Below are positions 27,424 to 36,231 of a stretch of 64,000 nucleotides of DNA, piece after piece. Positions within the stretch are counted from its first letter, which is position 1. Every line of letters starts with the position of its first letter. This stretch comes from Carnobacterium sp. CP1. GTDB lineage: Bacteria > Bacillota > Bacilli > Lactobacillales > Carnobacteriaceae. A model generated the notes under the pieces. That model was not told where the DNA came from, did no database searches, and worked only from the letters and a program-made list of their open reading frames with translations. The stretch lies in NCBI RefSeq assembly GCF_001483965.1, contig NZ_CP010796.1, forward strand, positions 2,029,501 to 2,093,500. Direction: 5' to 3'. Both the position numbers and the translations under genes were made by a program.

Positions 27424-27630
27424 ATGAAGATTAAAGGAACAGCAATCAACATGTTGAAAAGCTATATTGAATTAGTCATAATTACTTTAGTTATTCACTT
27501 TATAAGCAACCTCAGTTTCAAAGGTTTTTTCCCTATTCCCCTATGGCTAATACCAGTATCTATTTTTATGGTAGGAACGGGTCTTGATAAAAAAATTGAA
27601 AAGATTTCTCCCAAAAAGGTATTTAAGTGA
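27424..27630 (+). CDS. Small membrane protein, 68 residues
   Basis: The frame is open from 27316, but the part from ATG 27424 reads like a protein: MKIKGTAINMLKSYIELVI, two hydrophobic segments and a basic C terminus KIEKISPKKVFK. The ribosome site is weak (GGGACGG, distant), so the start is uncertain. It loosely resembles the 53-residue protein upstream in layout (two helices, basic tail). Function unknown. Confidence 0.5.
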   Translation: MKIKGTAINMLKSYIELVIITLVIHFISNLSFKGFFPIPLWLIPVSIFMVGTGLDKKIEKISPKKVFK

Positions 27631-27822
27631 AATTAACAAGAACACTACGGGCTAATGAAAGCGTTGTTTTAATTAGCGGTAGCTATTGCAGCATTCATTA
27701 TTCAAATCGAAAGTTGTTTAGCTGGTTTTCTAAGGATCGTTAGAGTTAACATTAAGTGGGATTGTAAAAGGCAATGGAAGAATAAAATAATTTTCGTTTT
27801 ATCAAAATTAGGAGGGAAATAA

Positions 27823-28803
27823 ATGGACTATATAAAATTTGGAAATACTGGAATGGATGTTTCACCGATTTGTCTTGGGTGCATGAGTTTTGGCGACCCT
27901 GATACATGGCTGCATAAGTGGGCTTTAAAAGAAGAAGAAAGCCTTCAGATTATTAAAAAAGCCATTGAATTAGGCATTAACTTTTTTGATACCGCTAACG
28001 TTTATTCTTTAGGAAAAAGCGAAGAAATTCTTGGGAAAGCTATAAAAAAATATGCTAACCGGGAAGATGTGGTCATTGCCACGAAAGTCCATGGGAAAAT
28101 GAACGACAGACCGAATGGATCAGGCTTATCAAGAAAAGCGATCATGTCTGAAATAGACAATAGTTTAAACCGTTTGGATATGGATTATGTAGATTTATAC
28201 ATCATCCACCGTTGGGATTACGACACACCTATTGAAGAAACTATGGAAGCTTTACACGATGTCGTTAAATCGGGTAAAGCAAGATATATTGGTGCTTCTT
28301 CGATGGCTGCTTGGCAATTTCAAAAAGCTAATAATGTTGCCAAACAGAACGGTTGGACACCTTTTGTCTCAATGCAAAATCATTATAATTTGATGTATCG
28401 AGAAGAAGAAAGAGAAATGCTGCCTTTCTGCGAAGACCAAAAAATCGCAGTAACGCCTTATAGCCCACTTGCATCAGGTCGGCTGACAAGGGATTGGACT
28501 GAAGTAACTAAAAGATCCGAAACCGATTTTATCGCTGAATCCAAATATGGTTCCACAGAAGCTGTAGACAAAGTCATTGCAGACAGAGTAGCAGAACTTG
28601 CAACGCATAAACAAGTAGAACGCGTCCATATTGCTTTGGCGTGGCTGCTGCAAAAAGAAGCTGTTACAGCTCCTGTTATTGGAGCAACTAAAATGGCTCA
28701 TTTAGAAGATGCGGTAACTGCTTTAAGCGTGAAATTATCTAATGAGGAAGTAGCTTACCTTGAAGAACCTTATACTCCACATACTATTGTTGGGTATAGT
28801 TAA
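27823..28803 (+). CDS. Aldo/keto reductase
   Basis: The 326-residue (beta/alpha)8 protein is an NADPH-dependent aldo/keto reductase of the YhdN/YajO type. The catalytic tetrad is visible: Asp and Tyr in FFDTANVYSLG, Lys in IATKVHG and His in YIIHRWD. The C-terminal half holds the NADP-binding strand PVIGATKMAHLEDA. GGAGGG precedes the ATG. The substrate is unknown. It is followed by the dispersed repeat described below. Confidence 0.92.
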   Translation: MDYIKFGNTGMDVSPICLGCMSFGDPDTWLHKWALKEEESLQIIKKAIELGINFFDTANVYSLGKSEEILGKAIKKYANREDVVIATKVHGKMNDRPNGSGLSRKAIMSEIDNSLNRLDMDYVDLYIIHRWDYDTPIEETMEALHDVVKSGKARYIGASSMAAWQFQKANNVAKQNGWTPFVSMQNHYNLMYREEEREMLPFCEDQKIAVTPYSPLASGRLTRDWTEVTKRSETDFIAESKYGSTEAVDKVIADRVAELATHKQVERVHIALAWLLQKEAVTAPVIGATKMAHLEDAVTALSVKLSNEEVAYLEEPYTPHTIVGYS

Positions 28804-28822
28804 GAAAAATAGGATTTCAAAA

Positions 28823-28997
28823 GGGGAGTGAGACAAAAAGCGTTTAGACCCGAATCACTGGAACGAATAAGCGCAGTATGGTCACAGACCATCGAGCATT
28901 ATTCGTGAAGTGGACGTCGGGTCTGCTTTTTGGAACACGTTCTAGAATAAATATTCGGATATGCAAAAGAGGTTGGGACTTTTGTCCCAACCTCTTT
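28823..28997 (+). repeat. Dispersed structured repeat, copy A
   Basis: This element of about 175 bases recurs inverted at 61209-61438. It begins GGGGAGTGAGACAAAAAGCG and ends in the hairpin GAGGTTGGGAC/GTCCCAACCTC. Between lie nested inverted repeats: AAAAAGC with GCTTTTT, AGACCCGA with TCGGGTCT, CGAATAA with TTATTCG, and ATGGTC with GACCAT. Copy A lacks a 53-base segment present in copy B. The final hairpin can terminate the aldo/keto reductase transcript. Confidence 0.85.
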
Positions 28998-29149
28998 CAC
29001 TGTGTTTATTCTTGAAAAGTCCGAATATACACCGGATTTTTACATGGCCAGAGAAACAGAAGCTGAAAACACTTTTGCAACCAACAGTTGCGGGATTTCC
29101 AGCTATGGATGGTGGGATGCAACCAAGCATCATGGTAAACTTAAGATAG

Positions 29150-29683
29150 AAAACAGGAGGTGCTTCTTTACCTGACGTAGAAAACATCATAGAAATAAGC
29201 CGTTTTTTTGATACTTCGATAGATTATCTGCTGAGAGATGATTTTCAAGAAGGCAATGAAAAAATTGAAAACAAGTCGAAAAAAAGTACTGCTGTTTTAT
29301 CTAGTACGGTATTGTTAATGATGTCGACTGCATTTATGATCGTAGGTTTGCTCATTTCGTTCAGCACATGGTACGATCATCAGACCTCCGAAGCAATCGT
29401 AAGCGGTATGATCATACAAATCGTTGGTGCAATTCTTTATGGTATTGGAAAAATGTTGTCTAAATCAACTACCATTTTGGTTAGTCCTCTGTTGAATGTT
29501 CTGTTAATTACACTCATACCAGCTTCAGTCTTATCAAATCTGCTAGTTGGACAATCACTTGCACCATACCCAACAGAGAAAAACGCGGTATTAGTTTTTA
29601 CCATCCTGATCCTCGCAGTTTTAGGAGTAAGTTATGGAGTTATTCGAAGACGCAATATAAATAAGAAACAGTTCAAATGTTAG
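29150..29683 (+). pseudogene. 5'-truncated XRE-family regulator with membrane domain
   Basis: An open frame without proper start reads GGASLPDVENIIEISRFF then DTSIDYLLRDD, which is the last part of an XRE/Cro helix-turn-helix domain. A linker and about four hydrophobic segments (from 29312 on) follow. The first 50 or so residues, including the DNA-recognition helix, are missing. A stop at 29147 precedes it, and unrelated sequence plus repeat copy A replace the 5' part. An internal ATG at 29312 could still give a 123-residue membrane protein. Confidence 0.7.
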
Positions 29684-29712
29684 AAAATAAGGAAATCTAA
29701 TTTTAAAAAAAT

Positions 29713-29765
29713 AAAAATAAACCGCCAATCCTCTGCTTTGTGGAGAGGGAGACGGTTTATTTTTG
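29713..29765. terminator. Bidirectional terminator
   Basis: AAAAATAAACCG and ATCCTCT pair with GGAGAGG and CGGTTTATTTTT. It lies between the truncated regulator and the 3' end of the methionine operon. Confidence 0.8.
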
Positions 29766-29793
29766 GTTTTCTCGAGTCATTTCTGAAATAGGA

Positions 29794-30990
29794 TTAAAGG
29801 TCGTTTAGATAACCCAAAGCATATTTGACATGTAATTCAGTAGCAACCGCTAAGCCACGCTCGTCAATATCGAAGTTTTCGTGATGGTGGCCGAACCATG
29901 TGTCTGGGTCTTCAGGGTTTTTCGTGCCGACACGAGCGTAGACTCCTTCAGCAACCGCTAAAAAGTCAGCAAAATCATCGGCTCCTAAACTTTTTTCGTT
30001 GTCTTTGATGACATTTTCTTCACCCACTATTTCAGCACCAATGCGAGCTGCACGGTTTGTTGCGGTTGGATGATTGATCAGCGGAGCAGCAGCATCGTAG
30101 TTTTTAAATTCAATCGTTGTACGATGTGCTTTTGCAACATCCTGTGCAATACGTTCCACGGCTTCTAAAACGAATTTGCGTGTTTCATGGCTAAAAGTAC
30201 GAACCGTTCCTTCTAATGTGGCTTCGTTTGCGATGATGTTATACCGCGTTCCAGCTTTTAAGACACCAACAGCTACAACGACGTTATCTAATGGGCTAAC
30301 TTCACGACTGACGATGCTTTGCAGTTCGACGGTGATTGCTGCAGCCGTCAGTAAAGCGTCGCGTCCCAAATCAGGACGAGCGGCATGTCCGCTTTCACCG
30401 CGAACAGTGATTGAAAAGATGTCGCAAGAAGCGTTGGTCGGACCAGCTGTTGCTACGATCTTGCCGGTTTCAACGGACGAATCTAAATGAAGGCCAAAAA
30501 CTTGATCGACTCCTTCAACGAAACCACCCTCTACAAATTGACGTGCACCGGCTCCGATTTCTTCGGCTTGTTGAAAAGCTAGTTTGATTGTTCCGTAAAA
30601 ATCAGCTTCGTGTTGTTTCAAGATTTTGGCTGCGCCTAATAAAGCGGAGGTATGTCCGTCATGTCCGCAAGCATGATGCAATCCTGGTTGCGTGGATTTA
30701 TACGATTTATCTTTGGCATCTTCTAATTCTAATGCATCGATATCCGCTCGCAGCAACAGTGTTTTTCCCGGACCTTTTCCGCCGACGATCGTTCCAATAG
30801 CACCCGTTTCGCCAACTGCTTCATAAGGAATCGCTAACTTGTCGAGTTCTGCTTTGATGCGTTTGATCGTTTCATATTCTTTTAAACTCGGTTCAGGGTG
30901 TTGGTGAAAGTAGCGACGTAAGGCAATCACGTCTTCGGCTCCTTGTTGGACTTCTTCTTTAATGGTCGAACTGGTCAATGTAGTGGTCAT
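29794..30990 (-). CDS. M20-family amidohydrolase (N-acyl amino acid / peptidase type)
   Basis: The protein of 398 residues belongs to the M20D amidohydrolases (hippurate hydrolase, N-acetyl-diaminopimelate deacetylase, YtnL). Metal-binding motifs HHACGHDGHTSALLGAA, EEIGAGA and HLDSSVETG are present, and GADDFADF and GHHHENFDIDE lie near the C terminus. It is last in the methionine transporter operon, so hydrolysis of an imported N-acyl-methionine or similar conjugate is a reasonable inference. AAAGGATG favours ATG 30990 over 30999. Confidence 0.86.
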   Translation of the reverse strand: MTTTLTSSTIKEEVQQGAEDVIALRRYFHQHPEPSLKEYETIKRIKAELDKLAIPYEAVGETGAIGTIVGGKGPGKTLLLRADIDALELEDAKDKSYKSTQPGLHHACGHDGHTSALLGAAKILKQHEADFYGTIKLAFQQAEEIGAGARQFVEGGFVEGVDQVFGLHLDSSVETGKIVATAGPTNASCDIFSITVRGESGHAARPDLGRDALLTAAAITVELQSIVSREVSPLDNVVVAVGVLKAGTRYNIIANEATLEGTVRTFSHETRKFVLEAVERIAQDVAKAHRTTIEFKNYDAAAPLINHPTATNRAARIGAEIVGEENVIKDNEKSLGADDFADFLAVAEGVYARVGTKNPEDPDTWFGHHHENFDIDERGLAVATELHVKYALGYLNDL

Positions 30991-31053
30991 GAAAATCATC
31001 CTTTCAAATTGTAGTAGTGGGGAACAAGTACGTCATGAATAGTGGAAATAGAA

Positions 31054-31875
31054 TTAATTTTCATCCCAAGCAGGAACAGAAGAACCTTTGGACGTTTCTG
31101 CAATGACTTCTTTGGTGTCTTCTGCTTGATAAGCTTTGACAACTTTTTGATAGATATCATTTTCTGCATCTTCAGAATTGGCGACAATAATATTGATATA
31201 AGGATCAGATTTCTCATCTACTGGTTCTAAGAAAACTGCATCTTCAGTTGGGATAAAGCCAGCATCAACGGCCATCCCGCTGTTAATAACAGAAATGGCA
31301 ACATCGGGCAGAGAACGAGCGGTTTGGGCAGCATCTAATTCTTTGATTTCTAAATCTAATGGATTTTCTGTAATATCGTTGACAGTTGGCGTTGTTCCGG
31401 CAGCAGGGTCGACGGTCAGTAAGCCAGCAGTTTGCAGAAGCAGTAGTGCCCGTCCGCCATTGGTTACATCATTAGGAATTGCGACCACATCTTTTTCTTT
31501 GACTTCATCAATTGAAGTTAAGTCGTTGGAATAAAGGCCTAAGGGAGCAATATAGGTTTTCCCAATAGTGACTAAGTCATTGCCGCTTTCAGCATTGTAA
31601 GTATCCAGAAAAATTTGATGTTGAAAAGAATTCAAATCGATTTCACCCTCGGCGAGAGCAGTATTGGGTTGTGTATAATCCGTTAGTTTAACGAGTTCTA
31701 GTGTGATGTTTTCTTTTGCCAACTTATCGGCAACGAATTCCCATACATCTTGTTCTTCACCGACCACACCTAATTTAACGACAGGTGTTTCATCTGCAGC
31801 AGAACGGCCGCACGCTGCTAAGAAGAGGGATAAAACAAGTAAAGCAGATAAATAATATTTTTTAGTGATTTTCAT
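31054..31875 (-). CDS. metQ: Methionine ABC transporter substrate-binding lipoprotein, copy 2
   Basis: The protein of 273 residues is of the NlpA/MetQ family. The signal peptide ends in the lipobox FLAACGRS. VKLGVVGEEQDVWEFV, LAEGEIDLNSFQHQIFLD and NSGMAVDAGFIPTEDAVFLE are family hallmarks and nearly identical to its neighbour. AAAGGAG is 13 bases from ATG 31875; a TTG at 31887 is too close. It is the second of two adjacent metQ genes, evidently a tandem duplication. Confidence 0.92.
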   Translation of the reverse strand: MKITKKYYLSALLVLSLFLAACGRSAADETPVVKLGVVGEEQDVWEFVADKLAKENITLELVKLTDYTQPNTALAEGEIDLNSFQHQIFLDTYNAESGNDLVTIGKTYIAPLGLYSNDLTSIDEVKEKDVVAIPNDVTNGGRALLLLQTAGLLTVDPAAGTTPTVNDITENPLDLEIKELDAAQTARSLPDVAISVINSGMAVDAGFIPTEDAVFLEPVDEKSDPYINIIVANSEDAENDIYQKVVKAYQAEDTKEVIAETSKGSSVPAWDEN

Positions 31876-31918
31876 AGTAGAATTCAAGCTCCTTTAGCGT
31901 TAGTTTAACTGTAAATGA

Positions 31919-32746
31919 TTATTTCCAAACAGGAATCGATGATCCTTTAGATGTTTTTTCAATAACTTCTTTCGTACCATCTGTTTGATAAGCCGCAACA
32001 ATTTTATTGTATAACTCATTGTCTTTGTCTTCTCCGCGAACAACGATAGCATTCACATATGGATCAGAAGATTCTGTTACCGGTTCAAGGAAAATAGCAT
32101 CTTCAGTTGGGATAAATCCAGCATCGACGGCCATGCCGCTATTGATCACTGAAGCCGCAACATCTTCTAACGCCCGAGCTGTTTGCGAAGAATCTAACGG
32201 TTGGAGGGTCAGGTTCAATGGATTAGAAGTCACATCTTCAACAACGGGGACCTGGCCTTTAGCTGGGTCCACTTCAATCAAACCTGCTGTTTGCAATAAC
32301 AATAAAGCACGTCCTTCGTTAGAAACGTCATTTGGAATGGCGATAGTGTCATTTTCTTTGATTTCACTAATATCTTTTAAATCTGATGAATAAATTCCCA
32401 ATGGGGCAATAACCGTATCGCCGATGGGTGTCAAATCTTCGCCGTGATCTTCATTAAAAGCTTCCATGAAAATTTTGGTTTGGAAAGAATTTAAATCTAA
32501 TTCGCCTTCTGCCAGAGCAGTGTTTGGAGTAGCGTAGTCAGAAAATTTGACCAATTCAAGATTGATGCCATCTGCTGCAAGTTGTTCTTTAACATATTCC
32601 CAAGGTTCATTCACTTCGCCAACCACTCCTAATTTAACGGTAGTCGTTTCTTCTCCGGTTGCTTTATTGCCGTTGCCGCAAGCAGCAGTCAACAGGACTC
32701 CTGCTGTCAAAATAGTTCCAATAGCTAATTTTTTAAGTTTTTTCAT
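31919..32746 (-). CDS. metQ: Methionine ABC transporter substrate-binding lipoprotein, copy 1
   Basis: The 275-residue lipoprotein has a signal peptide with lipobox LTAACGNG and the MetQ motifs VKLGVVGEVNEPWEYV and NSGMAVDAGFIPTEDAIFLE. It binds methionine, or a derivative, outside the cell for the MetN-MetI transporter. AAGGGG precedes ATG 32746, chosen over an upstream in-frame start at 32797 that overlaps metI. Confidence 0.94.
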   Translation of the reverse strand: MKKLKKLAIGTILTAGVLLTAACGNGNKATGEETTTVKLGVVGEVNEPWEYVKEQLAADGINLELVKFSDYATPNTALAEGELDLNSFQTKIFMEAFNEDHGEDLTPIGDTVIAPLGIYSSDLKDISEIKENDTIAIPNDVSNEGRALLLLQTAGLIEVDPAKGQVPVVEDVTSNPLNLTLQPLDSSQTARALEDVAASVINSGMAVDAGFIPTEDAIFLEPVTESSDPYVNAIVVRGEDKDNELYNKIVAAYQTDGTKEVIEKTSKGSSIPVWK

Positions 32747-32793
32747 TTTTGATTTCCCCTTTTTTCTGTTTTTTTTAGTTTTTGTAAACTGGA

Positions 32794-33474
32794 TCAATGT
32801 GTGGTTCTTTTAACCAATTGGTTTCCGATAAATTGGCTGATGAAAACAATCAGTAAAATAATTAACGTAGCGACCAAAGTAACGTCACCTTGGAATCGGT
32901 TATAACCGCGAGCAATGGCTAAGTTGCCAAGACCGCCGCCGCCAATCGCACCTGCCATAGCAGTCAGCCCGACTAAGTTGATAATGGTTAAAGAAGAAAC
33001 GCGAATAATGGCGGTCAAGCCTTCTTTTAAGTAAACACGGAAAATGATTTCTAACGGACTAGAGCCCATTGATTGAGCAGCTTCAATGACGCCGGGGTCA
33101 ACTTCTAGTAGAGCAATTTGAATTTGTCTGGCATAGAAAGGCACTGTTCCAATCACTAACGGCACGATAGCGGCGGTTGTTCCGATAGAAGTGTGGACCA
33201 GAAACCGCGTTAATGGAACGACCAAAGCCATCAGGATAATAAAGGGCAGTGAGCGGAAGACATTGACAAATTTATCTAGAATATTGTAAAGCGGTGCGTT
33301 TTCTAGGATACCGTTGTTATCCGTAACCACGAGAATCACACCTAAAATGATGCCTAAAACACCTGCGATCAGGCCAGTCACGCCCACCATGTAAAGCGTT
33401 TGAAGAGTGCTGGCAATGATTTCATCTTTTAAAGGAATAACATTTTCAAAGTAAGTTGTTAAGAAATTCGTCAT
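32794..33474 (-). CDS. metI: Methionine ABC transporter permease
   Basis: The 226-residue protein has about five membrane helices and the EAA loop AAQSMGSSPLEIIFRVYLKEG, typical of MetI. It forms the channel driven by MetN. Its start is 15 bases after the metN stop, with AGGAGG upstream. Confidence 0.95.
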   Translation of the reverse strand: MTNFLTTYFENVIPLKDEIIASTLQTLYMVGVTGLIAGVLGIILGVILVVTDNNGILENAPLYNILDKFVNVFRSLPFIILMALVVPLTRFLVHTSIGTTAAIVPLVIGTVPFYARQIQIALLEVDPGVIEAAQSMGSSPLEIIFRVYLKEGLTAIIRVSSLTIINLVGLTAMAGAIGGGGLGNLAIARGYNRFQGDVTLVATLIILLIVFISQFIGNQLVKRTTH

Positions 33475-33489
33475 AATTTTTCCTCCTTA

Positions 33490-34563
33490 TTAAATAGCTT
33501 TGGTTTCTTTTTTAAATTGAATGACTTTTTGCTGGTGATTGATCAAGTTGACTTTTACCTGATTTGATTGCAGATAAGCAATAGCTTTGCTGCGCTGGCT
33601 GGATTCTCCAGAAAAGACAACGATTAAATTTCCGACAGGCGTTTCTTGTAAAAATTCAACATTTCCAAACAAAATATTGGTGGTCACTCCAAAGCGAGTC
33701 GATAAAGCCGCAATCAACGGTTCACTGGTACTTGCACCGACATAGGAAATATTGGCTAAGACATCATCCGATTGCAAGTTCAATAAGGTCGGGTGTTTAA
33801 GCAGATTTGCTAATGCACGATCCGTGTGAGTAGCGGTACTGATAAATTCTTTAGTGAGTTGTTCTGTTGGTTCAGTGAAGATGGAAACAATGTCGCCAGC
33901 TTCAACGACATGTCCATTTTCCATGACTGCGACTCGATGGCAAATCTCTTTTACAACTTGCATTTCATGAGTGATAATGACAATGGTTAAAGCAAGTTTT
34001 TGGTTTAATTCTTTTAACAATTCTAAAATAGAAAGGGTCGTTTTAGGATCTAATGCGCTGGTAGCTTCATCACATAACAAAACTTCAGGGTCGTTGGCCA
34101 GTGAACGAGCAATCGCAACACGCTGCTTTTGACCGCCGGAAAGTTGAGAAGGGTAAGCACTGCTTTTATCGGATAAACCGACCAAGTCCAGTAATTCAGC
34201 GACACGTGCTTTGATCTCAGGTTTGGTCAATCCTGATTTCCTTAATGGATAAGCGACGTTTTCTGCAATGGTCCGTGAAGCCATCAAGTTAAAGTGCTGA
34301 AAAATCATGCCGATTTTTTTGCGTGCAGCCCGTAATTCTTTTGGTTTTAACTGGATCAGATTTTGATCGGCTACGATAACTGAACCTGCTGTGGGGCGTT
34401 GTAGTAAATTGATCGTTCTTACCAAGGTACTTTTTCCAGCACCGCTGTAGCCCACAATACCGAATACTTCACCTTTTGGGATGGTGAGGGTAACGTCGTT
34501 CACTGCATGGATATCTTGTTCTTTGCTGTTAAATGTGACGCTGACATTTTTTAATGAAATCAT
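33490..34563 (-). CDS. metN: Methionine ABC transporter ATP-binding protein
   Basis: The 357-residue ATPase has Walker [10 protein letters not shown], signature [13 protein letters not shown], Walker [13 protein letters not shown], and a C-terminal NIL/ACT domain (from about 270) that binds methionine and inhibits transport. AGGAGG precedes ATG 34563; the frame continues upstream into the T-box terminator but without a matching site. First gene of the operon metN-metI-metQ-metQ-amidohydrolase. Confidence 0.95.
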   Translation of the reverse strand: MISLKNVSVTFNSKEQDIHAVNDVTLTIPKGEVFGIVGYSGAGKSTLVRTINLLQRPTAGSVIVADQNLIQLKPKELRAARKKIGMIFQHFNLMASRTIAENVAYPLRKSGLTKPEIKARVAELLDLVGLSDKSSAYPSQLSGGQKQRVAIARSLANDPEVLLCDEATSALDPKTTLSILELLKELNQKLALTIVIITHEMQVVKEICHRVAVMENGHVVEAGDIVSIFTEPTEQLTKEFISTATHTDRALANLLKHPTLLNLQSDDVLANISYVGASTSEPLIAALSTRFGVTTNILFGNVEFLQETPVGNLIVVFSGESSQRSKAIAYLQSNQVKVNLINHQQKVIQFKKETKAI

Positions 34564-34593
34564 TTTATAGCCTCCTAATAGTTGTTGTAGAAA

Positions 34594-34900
34594 TAAAAAA
34601 GCGCTCATCCAATAATCTACTTTGCAATAGATTAAAGGACGAACGCTTGAACATTCGTGTTACCACCTTTGTTTAAGTTATTTTCGCAAATAACTCCTTA
34701 TAAAGTACAAGAACAGATTGTTCTGATACTCGAGCACGTTAATGGGTGCACCCATGATAGCCTGATGTCTGGTCTTATCTGACACTTGGTATCCCGCTCG
34801 GAGGCCATTTTCGTTCTACTTTTGCAAACCTGTTTTCAGCTGCCAGGCTCTCTGTTGTTGCAATCGATAGAAGTACTTTTCTCGTCACTGCGTTTAAGAC
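34594..34900 (-). promoter_or_regulatory. Methionine T-box leader, proximal copy
   Basis: The minus strand shows a complete T-box. Stem I carries an AGTA turn, AGAGAGCC with GCAGCTG in its apical part, and the specifier region GAAAATGGCCTCCGAG, read as AUG (Met). The antiterminator holds AAAGGTGGTAACACG (34671-34657) and the terminator stem 34601-34642 is followed by six U. Uncharged initiator/elongator Met-tRNA should allow readthrough into metN. Confidence 0.92.
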
Positions 34901-34908
34901 TATTAAAA

Positions 34909-35212
34909 TAAAAAATCGTCCTTAAAAAGAAACAGAAAAACTGTCTCTTTTTAAGGACGAAAGCCATTAGCTCTTTCGTGTTACCACCTTAGTTTATAAA
35001 ACCATCACTGGTTTTACCTCATTCAGTCTAAAAAGATTATTGCATCTTAATGTAACTGAGGCACTGTAACGGGTGCACCCGGAATAAGCTAAAATGAATC
35101 TAATCATTGTTTGCATCATTCCACTCCAAGACCATCTTCAGCTCGACATCCTTCCCCATTTGCAGCAAGTTACTGGGTTCTCTAAAAAGTTCTGTCGGAA
35201 CGTACTCTTCTT
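34909..35212 (-). promoter_or_regulatory. Methionine T-box leader, distal copy
   Basis: A second full T-box precedes the first. It has the AGTA turn, apical AGAGAACCCA with TTGCTG, and a specifier context GAAGATGGTCTTGGAG, again AUG. AAGGTGGTAACACGAAAG forms the antiterminator. The terminator is a long stem (CGTCCTTAAAAAGA pairing with TCTTTTTAAGGACG) followed by six U. Confidence 0.92.
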
Positions 35213-35361
35213 ATCATAGTGTTTGGTTAGTTGACTTGCTTTTAAATATACAGGGACAAAATGAGAAAGTCAACCATTAAATGAGAATAAGATGAAAAAC
35301 ATATGTGAGGAAAAGAGTGGGAGAAATAGCAGGTTTTGTGGAAGAGGAGTTTGAAACATGC

Positions 35362-35511
35362 TATAGTAGGATTTGTTAAAGGAGAGGCATCTCCGATGAC
35401 AAAATAAACAGAGTAGGAAATAAAGCGTTAAGTGTTGATGGGATGGGATGTTGCCCTCAAACGAAAAATTGTCTTGGCAATTTGCGGTTTTATTTCTGCA
35501 TTCGCTGCATA
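35362..35511 (+). promoter_or_regulatory. Tetrahydrofolate (THF) riboswitch and promoter of folT
   Basis: An extended -10 (TGC-TATAGT, 35362-35367) starts a leader whose part from 35409 matches the THF riboswitch: GAGTAGG, GCGTTAAGTGT, GGGATGGGATGTTGCC and, at the 3' end, GCGGTTTTATTTCTGCATTCGC. No terminator follows, so control is probably at translation of folT, whose ribosome site is about 25 bases on. Confidence 0.88.
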
Positions 35512-35548
35512 GTTTTTATGTGGGGAGCTCTTAAAGGAGATCTTCAAA

Positions 35549-36067
35549 ATGAACAAAAGTAAGTTTGATGCAAGAAGTATTTCGATTATTGGCTTGTTGA
35601 TGGCGTTGGAAATTATATTGACCCGCTTTGTTTCAATAGAAACTCCCATTGTCCGAATTGGTTTTGGGTTTTTGCCAGTAGCGATTATCGCTATGTTGTA
35701 TGGCCCTTGGATTGCAGGAGTGGCCGCAGCGATCACTGATTTTATGGGAATTATACTTTTTCCAAAGACAGCACTTTTTTTTCCAGGGTTTACGTTATCT
35801 GCTTTTTTAGGTGGCGTGATTTATGGATTGGTTTTGTACAAAAAGCCAAAAACACTTGGACGAGTGATTCTTGCAGTAGTTCTAGTGGCCGTTATCGTCA
35901 ACTTGGGATTGAACACGTGGTGGTTAACCATTTTATTGGATAAAGCTGCCTATGTTATTTTCCCTGCACGAGTGATTCAGAACCTTGTGCTGGCTCCAAT
36001 CAATGTGGCATTATTATACTTTGTGTTGCAAAACAAAACCTTGCGTAAAGCAACGGGAATCCAGTGA
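35549..36067 (+). CDS. folT: Folate ECF transporter S component
   Basis: The 172-residue membrane protein has six hydrophobic segments and FolT-like motifs: RIGFGFLPVAIIAMLYGP, FPGFTLSAFLGGVIYGL and NLGLNTWWL. S components capture the vitamin and dock on a shared EcfAA'T module encoded elsewhere. The THF riboswitch in front supports folate as substrate. AAAGGAG precedes the ATG. Confidence 0.93.
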   Translation: MNKSKFDARSISIIGLLMALEIILTRFVSIETPIVRIGFGFLPVAIIAMLYGPWIAGVAAAITDFMGIILFPKTALFFPGFTLSAFLGGVIYGLVLYKKPKTLGRVILAVVLVAVIVNLGLNTWWLTILLDKAAYVIFPARVIQNLVLAPINVALLYFVLQNKTLRKATGIQ

Positions 36068-36091
36068 AAATTGTCCATTTAATAGTTGTTC

Positions 36092-36126
36092 AAAAAGTAT
36101 GTCCTTTTTAGGATATGCTTTTTTTG
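36092..36126 (+). terminator. Terminator of folT
   Basis: AAGTATGTCCT pairs (with G-U pairs) with AGGATATGCTT, followed by a T run. Confidence 0.75.
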
Positions 36127-36231
36127 AAAGAATAAAATTGACTCCTCTATAGAAAAAAGTTAGAATAATGAGAATAAGATGAGGAATGGTTTTGTGAAAA
36201 AATTCAAAGCAAATAAATGGAGGCAACAAAA

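Noticed and set aside
29312-29683. Independent 123-residue membrane protein gene
   Set aside because: The same frame continues upstream into a recognisable HTH-domain end, so it is better explained as a truncated XRE regulator.
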